Below, piece after piece: positions 14,779-25,500 of a stretch of DNA of 64,000 nt (positions are counted from its first letter, which is position 1; every line of letters starts with the position of its first letter). The translations under genes and the position numbers were made by a program. The notes beneath the pieces are model-generated. The model was given only the letters and a program-made list of their open reading frames with translations. It ran no database searches and was not told the origin of the DNA. This stretch comes from Mercenaria mercenaria. Its lineage: Eukaryota > Mollusca > Bivalvia > Venerida > Veneridae. The stretch spans positions 50,620,501 to 50,684,500 of the forward strand of contig NC_069373.1 of NCBI RefSeq assembly GCF_021730395.1, read 5' to 3'.

Positions 14779-16340
14779 AATATTGATTGATGCATCAGTT
14801 GGAACTTGTCGATCAGGTAACTACACAAAGTGTCAATGCTATTAATTAGTGAGCGATTTGTATACACCAAAAATAGCGTGACTTCTCTATAACCGATAAT
14901 TAAGGAAACTGCGCAGTTCTTCACTCGTGTAACAGGAGGCCGTTAGAGAAATTTCTTACCAATGTTACAATGTTACAAAAACAAGGCAAGGAAAATCCAT
15001 GCTCCAATAACGTAGGCCCCTCAAATTAGAGAACGTAGTCAAGATAAACACATAAAGGAATACAATTGTGACTTAGAGCGGCCAGTGAAAAAAAACCCAT
15101 ACACTCCAGAGATGTTAAAGTCGATTAATGGCACTGTTTACCATGTTCAAATGTTACAGGGTAATGAAAATAAAAGTTATGCAGTATCCCTTACCAACAC
15201 GTAATGGTATCAAAATGCATGCCATTTTCGTGTAAAAATATTCAGATAATTGACATAAAGTCTCATCAGCCTTTTGGAACTGCCTCTGAATTGATTCTTT
15301 TCTAGTATTCATAGGAACCAGTATCATTATCAAACCGGAAATCACTTTTGGATGACTAAGTTTATTTTTGTTTACAATGATAAATAATTAATTCATATGT
15401 ATTAACGATTCACATGCTTAATCGATTTATTGAACTCAATTTTGTAATTACTGTTTTATTCTAATTGATCGTACACCGACTTTTCTGTACAGTTTCTAAA
15501 CACGTTTAATTTATTTAATTAGGATTTCCGTATATATGATTATAAACTTTTGAGTTTATTCGTTTGAAAACTGAGAACTATCTATATGTTGTACTTTTTA
15601 TTTAATTTGTAATTCACAACTAAACGTTTTCACTTTTCTGATTTCTCTTGTCCTTATAGTTCATATCTTTTCAATATTTTCTCTATATACCTTGGTCAGA
15701 TGTCCCTAAAGTTTAATTACTGCGGAATGGAAAGTCTGAAAATATGTTCAAAATTACTGTTATTTCGAAAAACAGTGGTGGTCATTTTAGACACATGAAC
15801 ATTACCATTGTTTCTTCCCGTGGGCATTACTCAGTACATGTATATGCATTTAAGTAAAATCCTACATTGTATTGTATTCACTGAAATTTTATGATCAAAA
15901 CCATGTTTTGTAATGACCACACTGGAAAGATCGACGACGCCACAGTGCCCTCAATGAATGCCGTTTCGTTTCATGAAATTATTAAAATTGTTATATCTTT
16001 TTGTTTGTTGAACGAGTTCATGTTTTATTCACTGGTTTTAATGTATTTCACTAATATCTGTCTAAAAGACATGATTGAAACGATTTTCCTCTTTCCTCTT
16101 TTCATAATTTGCCGATGCTAGTTTGGTTGTGCCGTAATTTCAACGTATACAATAAGGAGAATTAGACTTAATTATAGCCGTCACTGGAAACATATATACT
16201 GTAGGCGACTCCTCCCGCAGACTGTAATTTTAGTGAGAGGATAGTACATGATAAAAAAGACGCTCAGACTCCAGATGTTTCATTGGGATTTTTAGCATAC
16301 AAAGTGTAAAGACATGTGTTCATTGTTACCTAGATGTCAG
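14779..16340. other. Kv4 intron, no gene seen
   Basis: AT-rich; the only open frames are short, with no recognisable similarity or splice context. Confidence 0.4.
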
Positions 16341-16431
16341 TGATATTTAGTTGGAGGAGCGAGGTATCGAACTCATGATCTCTAGTTTCGTAGTCACACA
16401 GTGTTACCATTGCACAACGCGTCTGCTCCAA
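16341..16431 (-). repeat. tRNA-derived SINE head (minus strand)
   Basis: On the minus strand a tRNA-like sequence reads 'gttgtgcaatggtaacac' (A-box region) and 'gagttcgatacctc' (B box), bounded by 'ggagcagac' and 'gctcctcc'. The arms do not form a full cloverleaf, so it is a SINE-like remnant rather than a tRNA gene. Confidence 0.5.
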
Positions 16432-16996
16432 CGAACCGTAGCTCTACTCGTATTGGACTATTTATGGAAGGCGTTCTGATAGGTCGACTTATCGTATAAA
16501 GTATTCAAAAACAAGCACCTGTTTTAACGACTAACTGGTTCCTTTTAAAATTTGAAATAGCCACAGTTAAAGTTACAGCTGCAGCTACTCCTAATTAACC
16601 ACTAAATACCCAAAATCTTATTATTCACCACAATTCAGCTATAACTATTGCAAGGATAAAATATACACAGGGTCAAGCACTATCTGTGCTTAAAGTGCTT
16701 AAACCTTACGCTATCAATACATTCAAAATGCAAATTATTCTGACAATATAGATATACACAAAATATGTATAACACAAAATGAAACAATTGGACAAGCAAT
16801 GCAGCCAGGTAAATGGACAAAGGGGTACCGGCAGCAAAACTGCCACAATCAGTACATTATTCACACAACTTCTCTCTTAATTCCCACCATGTTCTTAAAT
16901 TTCAGTACAGATCAAATTAACGTTATCCCTAACAGATGAATCTCGACCACATGTAATAGTAACTAAAGGCATGATACGTGCACAGAAATGGTCATG

Positions 16997-17170
16997 TTAA
17001 CCCTTATCATGCTGGACAGGCTTGATTCTGCCTTTGCGACCAGTGTAGATCATCGTTCGTTATTCAGTCAGTATCTTTATGGTTACCACCCCTTTTAACA
17101 ATTAATGATACTGTCCAAATTGAAAGATGGATAAGTTCATTTTTAAAAAATTTAACTGGGTAATGGTTAA
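16997..17170. mobile_element. TTAA-flanked MITE (piggyBac-like), copy 3
   Basis: TTAA at 16997-17000 and 17167-17170, left end 'ttaacccttatcatgctgga', right end 'ctgggtaatggttaa'. Opposite orientation to the copies at 3187 and 11574. The core 'gcgaccagtgtagatcat' resembles the core of the TGAGCC foldback family ('gcgaccagcatggatcca'). Confidence 0.7.
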
Positions 17171-18186
17171 TGTGCATATAACAAACAGGAAAGCCTACAT
17201 AATCATGTATTTCCTCAATTCCTAAACAGAAGACTGAGAACATGGGGACATCATTACGGGTCGTCACTTAAACGGAGCCATAAAATCAAACATTGGCAAT
17301 GAGTTTCATACTCTGCAATGAGTTTAATACATTAAAATAAGCATTAAAAGAAACACACACATATTGGTGAATTAAATAAAAACCATGTTTTATAAAGATT
17401 AAATAAAATATCCACATGACTAAGCAATTAGAGTATAGATGATTAAACCATTTCGAAAATTAAACAGAAAACATAAATTCAAAGTTAATGCGAAAAATGT
17501 GAACTCAATTCAGGGAAACAATCCTAAAGGTTTCAAGCAAAACCATTTACAAACCGTTGACAGACGTTCTTTTATGATACGATTAAATGAATGTTAATAC
17601 AGCTTTTGCAAGTTCTGGTAGCTGCAATTTTATTCGTTTCCATTTGAAATGCACTAATGTTTGCCAAATACCAATTTGGAACATGGTTTTGTTTATTAGC
17701 ATACTATCGTTGTAATGTAGAATTACGTTTCGGTTTACAAATTGGCTACGAAACTTCAGGAGATACAGCTTTGATAATTTGAAGTTTCGGGTAATTCAAT
17801 GTTATGTATGAGTTACTTCTTTATTAATTATACCCAACCATAATAAATATTCCAAATAGTTGCCAGAACGTACAGTCTGAGATAGAATGAGATAATATTT
17901 GAACCCAAACCAGAAATAGAAACAATATCGGTCGGGATGTCATAACAAAACCGAACTGACTACCTACAACCCTTACAAGGTAGCATAAATATCTCTTAGA
18001 CAAAAGCTAATTATCCATCACATCTGATGGATACTCATGTTGAATTGACTTAAGATATATTCATCATATCTACACTTACCTCAAAACATCAACAACGTAG
18101 AGAAGATTAGTTAACTAGTAATGTCTGAAAAATATAACCAGAAGTCCTTTTTGACTTTTACACACAATCTTTTTTTTCTGTTACAG
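17171..18186. other. Kv4 intron, no gene seen
   Basis: AT-rich intron ending in a pyrimidine tract and acceptor 'ttttttttctgttacag'. Confidence 0.5.
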
Positions 18187-18375
18187 AAAGCCCGTCAAGC
18201 TCGCATTCGCATGGCGAAGAACGCGAGTGGGGCAGCGTTCTTAAATAGCAAGAAACGCGCAGAAGAGATGGCACTGGCTCAAGAAAGTGGTATTGATATT
18301 GGGGAGTCATTTCGTGATCAGGATAGATTCAATATGCAACATCATCATTTGTTAAATTGTTTAGAAAACACAACG
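18187..18375 (+). CDS. KCND: Shal/Kv4 potassium channel, proximal C-terminal exon
   Basis: 63 in-frame codons (phase 0 at both ends), opening KARQARIRMAKNASGAAFLN, which continues the KRKAQK of the previous exon exactly as KARLARIRVAK does in vertebrate Kv4. The exon ends with the hallmark MQHHHLLNCLENTT. In Kv4 channels this HHHLL region contains the dileucine dendritic-targeting motif and lies in the cytoplasmic C-terminus that contacts KChIP-type subunits (family knowledge). The middle part is acidic (EEMALAQESGIDIGESFRDQ) and diverges from vertebrate sequence. Acceptor 'ctgttacag', donor 'acg|gtgagt'. Confidence 0.95.
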
Positions 18376-18993
18376 GTGAGTGGTATTTTAATTGAGTGTC
18401 TTTTTAAATTAGAGTAACATTTTCTTTCTTTTTAAACTTTTTTAACTTTCGTTTCTGACATCATATTGGAAGATAATTATAAATGGTACGAAACTGGTTA
18501 CAAGTGAAACCGTTTTTTCTTCACTTTCATACATAAAATACAGTATTCTGAACAACGTAATATTTGTATCAAATAATGTGATAGAAAGTAAATCTAATTT
18601 TGACATTCCCTCTTAACTAAAGACAATGGAATATCATATTTTTACGAATATGGAAACATATTCCAGCACAGATACACTCTGATTAGACCATTCTATGGAT
18701 TACTGGAACTTGGAATGGCATTTGTTAATTATCTCGACTTTGGGAACTGGTTTAACACCATCTGTTATTTACAGTTTCTTATTCTTATAAATAAATTTGT
18801 TAGGAAGTAATTTGATTTCTTTATTAGTACTTGTCCTTATTTGTAAAATTAAACGCATAATGAAATTATAGTGTTATATATATAGTATCAACCAATATAG
18901 TCGCAATATATTAGCAGATCTTATTATAGGGAAGGAAAAGTGGTATTTGTTCCTATAAATGTCATTATGTTTATTTCAAATATCTTATTTTAG

Positions 18994-19158
18994 GATCGAG
19001 AGTTTGTAGAGATGGACATGACATTTACGCCAAATGAAAAACCATCGGAAACTCCGCCTCCGTCGCCAGACCCTTCTCTGGCTTCTTTAAATAGACGGGA
19101 TGATATATCATGCTGTGGTAGAAGGTTATCAAGCAACAGAAGATTTTTAATGGGAAAG
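18994..19158 (+). CDS. KCND: Shal/Kv4 potassium channel, C-terminal exon 3 of 4 in window
   Basis: 55 codons, phase 0 at both ends, starting DREFVEMDMTFTPNEKP, which parallels the HEFIDEQMF segment of vertebrate Kv4. A proline/serine-rich stretch (ETPPPSPDPSLASL) follows, then a CCGRRL motif matching the CCSRRSKK of Kv4 proteins, and the exon closes with SSNRRFLMGK. Acceptor 'atcttattttag', donor 'gggaaag|gtgagaag'. This donor and the last ~20 exonic bases are repeated many times in the next intron (see the array at 19140-19850), which is unusual and could affect splice-site choice. Confidence 0.93.
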
Positions 19159-19850
19159 GTGAGAAGTTTAAATGGTTATTGTAACTAACTACAGAGAGTT
19201 TTGAATTGGAAAGTTGAGGTTACTGGTTATTGTAACAAAAAGAAGGTTTTAAATGGGAATGGCTAGACGTTTGCTTGTTGTAACAAACTACAGAGGGTTT
19301 CTCATTGTGAAGTTCAGTTAACCGGTTACATAAGGTTTTAAAGGGGAAAGGTGAGAAGTTTACTGGTTGTTGTAACATACTACAGAAGGGTTTTTAATGG
19401 GAAAGGTGAGAAGTTTACTGGTTGTTGTAACATACTACAGAAGGGTTTTTTAATGGGAAAGGTGAGAAGTTTACTGGTTGTTGTAACATACTACAGAAGG
19501 GTTTTTAATGGGAAAGGTGAGAAGTTTACTGGTTGTTGTAACATACTACAGAAGGGTTTTTAATGGGAAAGGTGAGAAGTTTACTGGTTGTTGTAACATA
19601 CTGAACAGAAGGGGTTTTTAGAATAGGGAAAGGTGAGAAGTTTACTGGTTGTTGTAACATACTACAGAAGGGTTTTTAATGGGAAAGGTGAGAAGTTTAC
19701 TGGTTGTTGTAACACACTACAGAAGGGTTTTTTAATGGGAAAGTTGAGATTACTGATTACTGTAGCAAACAGAAGGTTTTAAATGGGAAAGGTGAAAAGT
19801 TTGCTTGTTGTTGTAACAAACTACAGAAGGTTTTAAATGGGGAAGGTGTG
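19140..19850 (+). repeat. ~55-bp minisatellite replicating the Kv4 exon end and its splice donor
   Basis: The unit contains 'gtttttaatgggaaaggtga', 'gaagtttactggttgttg' and 'taacatactacagaa'. The first block equals the last ~20 bases of the exon at 18994-19158 plus its GTGAGAAG donor. Well-conserved units begin their 'gggaaaggtgagaag' near 19152 (the real donor), 19345, 19399, 19455, 19510, 19565, 19626 and 19681; degenerate units lie on both sides. Each unit also has an acceptor-like 'catactacag' just before the exon-like block. Confidence 0.9.
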
Positions 19851-20611
19851 ACGTTTATTGGTTATTGTAACAACTATTGAAGGTTTTTTTTTTTTGGAAA
19901 AGGGAAGAAGTTTGTTGTGTACGCAAGGATTGGTTCTTTGAATACAGAAATTTAATTGGAAAGGTGTGGAGACATAATACACTTAAGAAGTGTTTTAACT
20001 GTTTGCTGTTATAATAAACTTTACTGAAAATTTAACCATGTCCTGTCCTGATCGAATATTATCCAGTAAACAGAATATTTTAATGGAAAAGTACAGTATC
20101 TTATTGTTTCAGTTTTCATTGGTTCTTTTACCAAACTGTAGATTTTTTTTAACAAAATAGGAAAACTGTTATAAGGGTACAAGTAGGATAATTTGGAGGT
20201 TATTTCATAACATTGACGGTTTGTATTTGAAAGATGAGTATATTACATTTCCAGTTTCGTGGTATGGCGTTTGGTAGAGGTAATGTATTTTCATTAGTTC
20301 ATTTACTTTTTATGACTCCTCTTCTATATGACGCAAATTCTAAATCGGAAGTATGATAAATTCAATCCCATTTTGCAACATCGCTTTTTATTGACCTTAG
20401 AGGTCAAATGACGTCAGTTTATTTTGATTTTGGTCACTGTATTATACTATGGACGGTTATAGGTGGAAATATATGGTACTTTTCACTACTGTGTAACAGC
20501 AATTTTATACAGTCAGTTACTGCATTTAGGTGTTGTATATATAATTGAAACATAGAAACATTTCGGTAGGTAAACCAGTATCCTTTTATAACCAGTAACC
20601 TTGTTTTACAG

Positions 20612-20902
20612 AAACGGAATCGGCACACAGAGGAGCAGGACGAGTTAAATGATATTCAGATACGCCTACCAACATTACATCGATCCTCAAGATCGAGTTT
20701 GAACGCTGTAGATAACATGAACAATAAATCTAACAATACCCTGACAGTTACCCAAGCAATGGTTGCTCCAACGCCAAGCACTACACCGGAGACCGAGTCC
20801 TCAAAGACCACACAGAGCACAAGCACCGCAGTATCTCCAACACAGGGGCATGCGCCTAGTCATACTCCGAACACAAACGTAGTGAGAATATCTACTTTAT
20901 AA
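20612..20902 (+). CDS. KCND: Shal/Kv4 potassium channel, last coding exon
   Basis: 96 codons plus TAA, phase 0, acceptor 'cttgttttacag'. It begins KRNRHTEEQDELNDIQIRLP, contains LHRSSRSSLNAVDN (vertebrate Kv4 has SRSSLN at the same place), then a long Ser/Thr/Pro-rich linker (VAPTPSTTPETESSKTTQS), and ends NTNVVRISTL. The terminus matches the vertebrate Kv4 ending SNVVKVSAL, a PDZ-type C-terminal ligand. The whole tail from S6 to the stop is therefore complete in four exons; introns are about 6.9, 0.6 and 1.5 kb. Confidence 0.95.
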   Translation, partial: KRNRHTEEQDELNDIQIRLPTLHRSSRSSLNAVDNMNNKSNNTLTVTQAMVAPTPSTTPETESSKTTQSTSTAVSPTQGHAPSHTPNTNVVRISTL

Positions 20903-22489
20903 CACAGCACCAAAAATATGTACTCTATTTATCCAAAACAATTAGAGACCCCATTTCCAGACTTCCGCTGGAAATAACACGGCCAGAATACATGGGAGGA
21001 GGAGTTTGAACCAGTGAAAGGGAAGGATATGTCAAAATTTGACATGATTGTGTAAAAATTCAGCTCAACGATAGTCTTCTTACAAGTTAATAAATAAATG
21101 TCGTACATATATGAGTTTCTACGCACAGCATTATTTATATAGTACTAATGCTGAGAAAACATGAGGTTTGCCTCGAAAATTGGATTATACCTAATGTAAA
21201 AACCTGTATACGCGACATAAAGAATATCAAAAAATATATATATATTAAAGATATTAAAATGAAATATTTTACGAATTAATTATGATCAAAATCTACCACC
21301 AACGCTGAATGGAGCGATAATCAAAACTAACGGAAGCAAAACGAAAATAAACGATATCACCCCGTAATGTAATCGTGAATGCTCGATAATTCCCGGATGG
21401 CTTCACGAAACGTAGAAATCGCCGACCTGACCAAAACAAAGAAGAAAGCGGGTTTGGGAAGTTGTAATTGAGGAAAATGTATCTGAGGATGTTGTAAGTA
21501 CACAGAAGTGGATGACAAAATGTTAACTGTTATTTACTGGTGATATTTTAAAAGATAATAATCTTTTTATAGAATGTACATTAGTAGACATATTTCACAA
21601 GAATTTTTGTTACTTGTTACGTCTTAAAGTATTATAACATTACCCTTTCTTATGTGTGTCACCTTCAAATTTTTGTACAAATATTTGACCTTGCTCATTT
21701 TAAGATATTTCCTTTTTATTGTTATTGATGCAAAAAGAAGTTGAGACCATCTTTGTTCATATGTATATACTTAACTGCCTTTTGCATCATTAAGTTGGTT
21801 TATTGTTGAAAGCTATGATCAACATACGTTTTGAGAATGTAATTTCTGAAAACACGTGCGATATTTGTGTGAGAATGGTTTTGAAACGTTTTTCTTTCTC
21901 TTATGACTATAAATAGTTACAAATATAAATAGACAATGCACTTTGCACGTTTTTTTTTTGTATATGAGAAAGTTTACAATAGTTTATACACCATTTCCTC
22001 TCTTTTCCATATAATGGTTGTAATTTGCGCCATATCATGTTTGTTTGTGATTATGTTACTTATTAAAGTGTATAAATGTGGGTTTTTTAAAGTAATTCGA
22101 GTGGCTACTACATATTCTTAGAAAATCTATTTTTATTGTTTCTAATAGTCATCTATTAAAGATTTTAGGATTCATTATTGTTAACAGTCTGCGTTAGAAT
22201 TAAGATTCTGGTTCAAGAAAGCGAAATGTTATTTTAAGTAAATTGTGCTTGATATAGGCAGCATTTAAGATTAGTATCAAAATTCTCCAACGTTTTCAAA
22301 GAACAAAGTACGATTAAACAATGCAGCAATGGAAAGGAGAATATTGACTTCTTCAGTCTATGTCTTTATGTTTCGCACACACTGTCGTAATGTAAAGGCA
22401 GATTCTTGGGCTTCATGTCAGTTATAAAAAGTTTAAACTGCCGAGACCTCTAGTTAAGTACACATGGCAAACACCTGAAAAGCTGATAA
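20903..22489 (+). other. Kv4 3' UTR and downstream sequence
   Basis: No further coding sequence. Overlapping AATAAA hexamers at 21089-21098, about 190 bases after the stop, are candidate polyadenylation signals. Where the transcript really ends cannot be told, since other AT-rich hexamers follow. Confidence 0.4.
21089..21098 (+). promoter_or_regulatory. Candidate polyadenylation signal of Kv4
   Basis: Two overlapping AATAAA hexamers (21089-21094 and 21093-21098) downstream of the Kv4 stop codon. Position is plausible but unproven in such AT-rich sequence. Confidence 0.35.
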
Positions 22490-23250
22490 AGCGATGGTTA
22501 TGTCAGTTATAGAAATACTTTACCATCTTATAAGTTAGTGAGGCAATGGCAATGGTTATATCATTTAAGCAAACAAGATATTCACCCAGAAAGTTAGAAA
22601 TTTTAACAAACAAAGACACCATCATAATGTAACAAACAAGATTCACATCAAGAAGCTAGTGAGATAATGTAACGGCTATATCACTATAACAACAAGGTTA
22701 CCACACAAAAAAAAACTAGTGAGGTAATGGCTGTGCCAATGTAACAAACAAGTTATCTTCATAAAGAAAATTGTTATGTCAATGTAACAAACAGGTTACC
22801 TACAGAAAGAAAATGGTTACGTCAATGTAACAAACAAGTAACCTACAGAAAGGAAATGGTTACGTCAATGTAACAAACAAGTAACCTACAGAAAGGAAAT
22901 GGTTATGTCAATAAAACAAACAATTAACCTACAGAAAGGAAATGGTTATGTCAAGGTAACAAGAAAGGAAATGGTTACGTCAATGTAACAAAGAAGTTAT
23001 CTGCAGTAAGGTAATGGTTATGTCAATGTATCAAAGAAGTTATCTACAGTAAGGTAATGGTTATGTCAATGTTACAAACAAGTTATCTACAGTAAGGTAA
23101 TGATTATGTCAATGTTACAAACAAGTTATCTACAGTAAGGTAATGGTTATGTCAATGTAACAAATAAGGTACCTACAGTAAGGTTATGGTTATGTCAGTT
23201 TAACAAACAAGTTAATCTCACAAAAAGCTAATACGGCGATGGTTATGTCA
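22490..23250. repeat. ~45-bp tandem repeat array downstream of Kv4
   Basis: Units contain 'atggttatgtcaatgtaaca' and 'aacaagttacctacagaaag' (later units 'ttatctacagtaaggtaatg'). They are degenerate on the 5' side (from about 22490) and regular from about 22740 to 23200. No protein is implied. Confidence 0.85.
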
Positions 23251-25263
23251 ATGTAATAAACTAGCAAGGTAATGATTTTATCAATGTAAAAAGACGCATA
23301 GAACACCAAAGAGGTAATGTAAACCACAAAAGGGCTAGTGAAACAATATTGATGTGTTTAGCATGTGTTAGACACTGATGCTGGATTTTATTGAAAAGTC
23401 TTAAAATCTTAAGTACGACGAGTTTTGATTAACTAGATTGTATGGATCGAAATAGAAACTAGTATTTAAATTGTGCATTATAACGTTATTGTAAACTAAA
23501 TCATGTCGTGGAATCTTTATCAAAACTTTTTTTGAACATTAAGTATGTACTACCCGCGTTGAAAATGTTTTATTACTGATTTATTTAACTGTTGTTTTGA
23601 CTGATGAGTTAGAATCTTGTGAAGTTAAAATGAATCCGAACTAATTAGTGTATAACAAATCTATGACAGCGCTTTGAAGCGAAACTTATGTCTCTAAAAC
23701 TCATAAAACTTTACACTCTCTTCCAAGCAAACATTATATATCAAGCCAATATTAGACTTGCATGTGTCGGACCGGTATGGTTTCAACATCTTGCCGGTTT
23801 TAAGACTGCAAGGTTGAAAATTTATCAGTCTGAATTTTGTTTCCCTGACGATCTTAGAGTTTTAATGTCGACTGAATGTCGGACCAATGTCATAAACAAT
23901 ATCGGTTTGCCGACATTGGTCCAATACAGCAATGTTTTCTAGGTTATGATTTTTTATAACGAGATTAATAAGTGAAGTTATGCGTGTAAAAGTATGTTTT
24001 TTGTTTAATTTTATTTATTCAAGATGAGAACAGAGATGCTATTTCATGTTTTTCCGTTTTGTCAAAATAAGGTGATACTTGAACATCTCCATTGACTTTT
24101 TTCTTGTTAATATGTTATTATTAGTAATATTTTTCTCTTCAATTCCAGTTTGTTTCTTAGTTAAAAGATTATTTAGCAGTATGTGATGTAAAATTGTTTT
24201 GTACATATAACGTTTTGTGATCGAAGAGTGAAGAATATTACACGGTAATATAAAAAAGTTACAAGTAATCCTGAATAAATGCTTAAGCTGACATTCTTGT
24301 TTTAATCAAAGATGTCTGAGTTTTTTTTCCTTTGGTTTAGAGCACATTTTGTTCCCGGATAATAAAATGTTATTAGTCTTTGCGAGATCTTAACCAGTGG
24401 CAATCTTCAATCTTTATAATCTCTAAACTTTATTTAAATCCTCGAATGCAATTCTAGACATCTTGTTGACTGTATTTTTAAAGATTTGGTTCGTCGTGGA
24501 CCTAATAATATTACCAGATTTTTTATTTCAGACTTTTGATAGTTCTTAGAATGTAGAGCAGTAATGTACAGTTAACCGTATGATATTTTTAACTCTTTGA
24601 AAATATGTCACCGTGTATGTATGTGAAATCGTTTAAGGAATGTTATAAGTCCAACATCTCACTTAAGTCCTTCTCTGTATAGGGTGGATTGTTTTTTAAA
24701 GATAAATTATCCCGATATAAATAACTGTTCACTTGACTATATCATTGTAAACTACATGACCATTTTGGAGTCATTATAATATTGTTACTGACTGTATGTT
24801 ATACATACATAATCACTGTCACAGATAACCACAGAAGTAGCTCTTAGAAAATTGAATAAGCGCTGTTATCCAAATTTTAGAAATTCGATTCGAATTAGAA
24901 GCCATGATGTTTCAAAAGCGTCAAAATGAAAATAAACTTGTACATTTTGAACCGTTGATTCAGTTGTGTAGAAGATATTAGAAGAAATGTGCATTTCCAA
25001 ATTATTCAGAGCTAAATTTCATGATATTTATCTGACATAAAAGACTTTTATGACATACAAAGTCTGCATGTGATCTTAATCAAAAACATTATCAGGTACA
25101 TTCAAAGTTTACTACCCACTTGCTTAAAGTTCAAAATAATGCTTACTTTGATAATGTACAGACTCGCATTTAAAACCCAACAGAAATTCGTGTTTTTATT
25201 TGATATTTATACTCGGATATATGCTCAATTACTTTTATTACATTTGCTATTCCACAGAATATA
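23251..25263. other. Intergenic stretch, no gene seen
   Basis: AT-rich. The open frame at 23688-23942 has no recognised similarity. A short inverted sequence 'tgtcggaccaatgtc' / 'gacattggtcca' lies near 23877-23925. Confidence 0.4.
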
Positions 25264-25500
25264 TGAGCCGTGCCATAAGAAAACCAACATAGTGGGTTTG
25301 CGACCAGCATGGATCCAGACCAGCCTGCGCATCCGCGCAGTCTGGTCAGGATCCATGCTGTTCGCTTTCAGAGCCTATAGCAATTACAGAAACTGTTAGC
25401 GAACAGCAAGGATCCTGACCAGACTGCGCGGATGCGCAGGCTGGTCTGGATCCTTGCTGGTCGCCAACCCACTATGTTGGTTTTCTCATGGCATGGCTCA
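25264..25500. mobile_element. Foldback MITE family 'TGAGCC', copy D
   Basis: Full-length 237-bp member in intergenic DNA, TGAGCC at 25264 and GGCTCA ending at 25500, flanked by TA on both sides. Confidence 0.8.

Noticed and set aside
17064-17267. Minus-strand 67-codon frame as a gene
   Set aside because: Mostly the TTAA-flanked MITE at 16997-17170 read through.
22740-23200. CRISPR-like array (regular short repeats)
   Set aside because: Units are contiguous and degenerate without unique spacers, in an animal nuclear genome with no cas genes.
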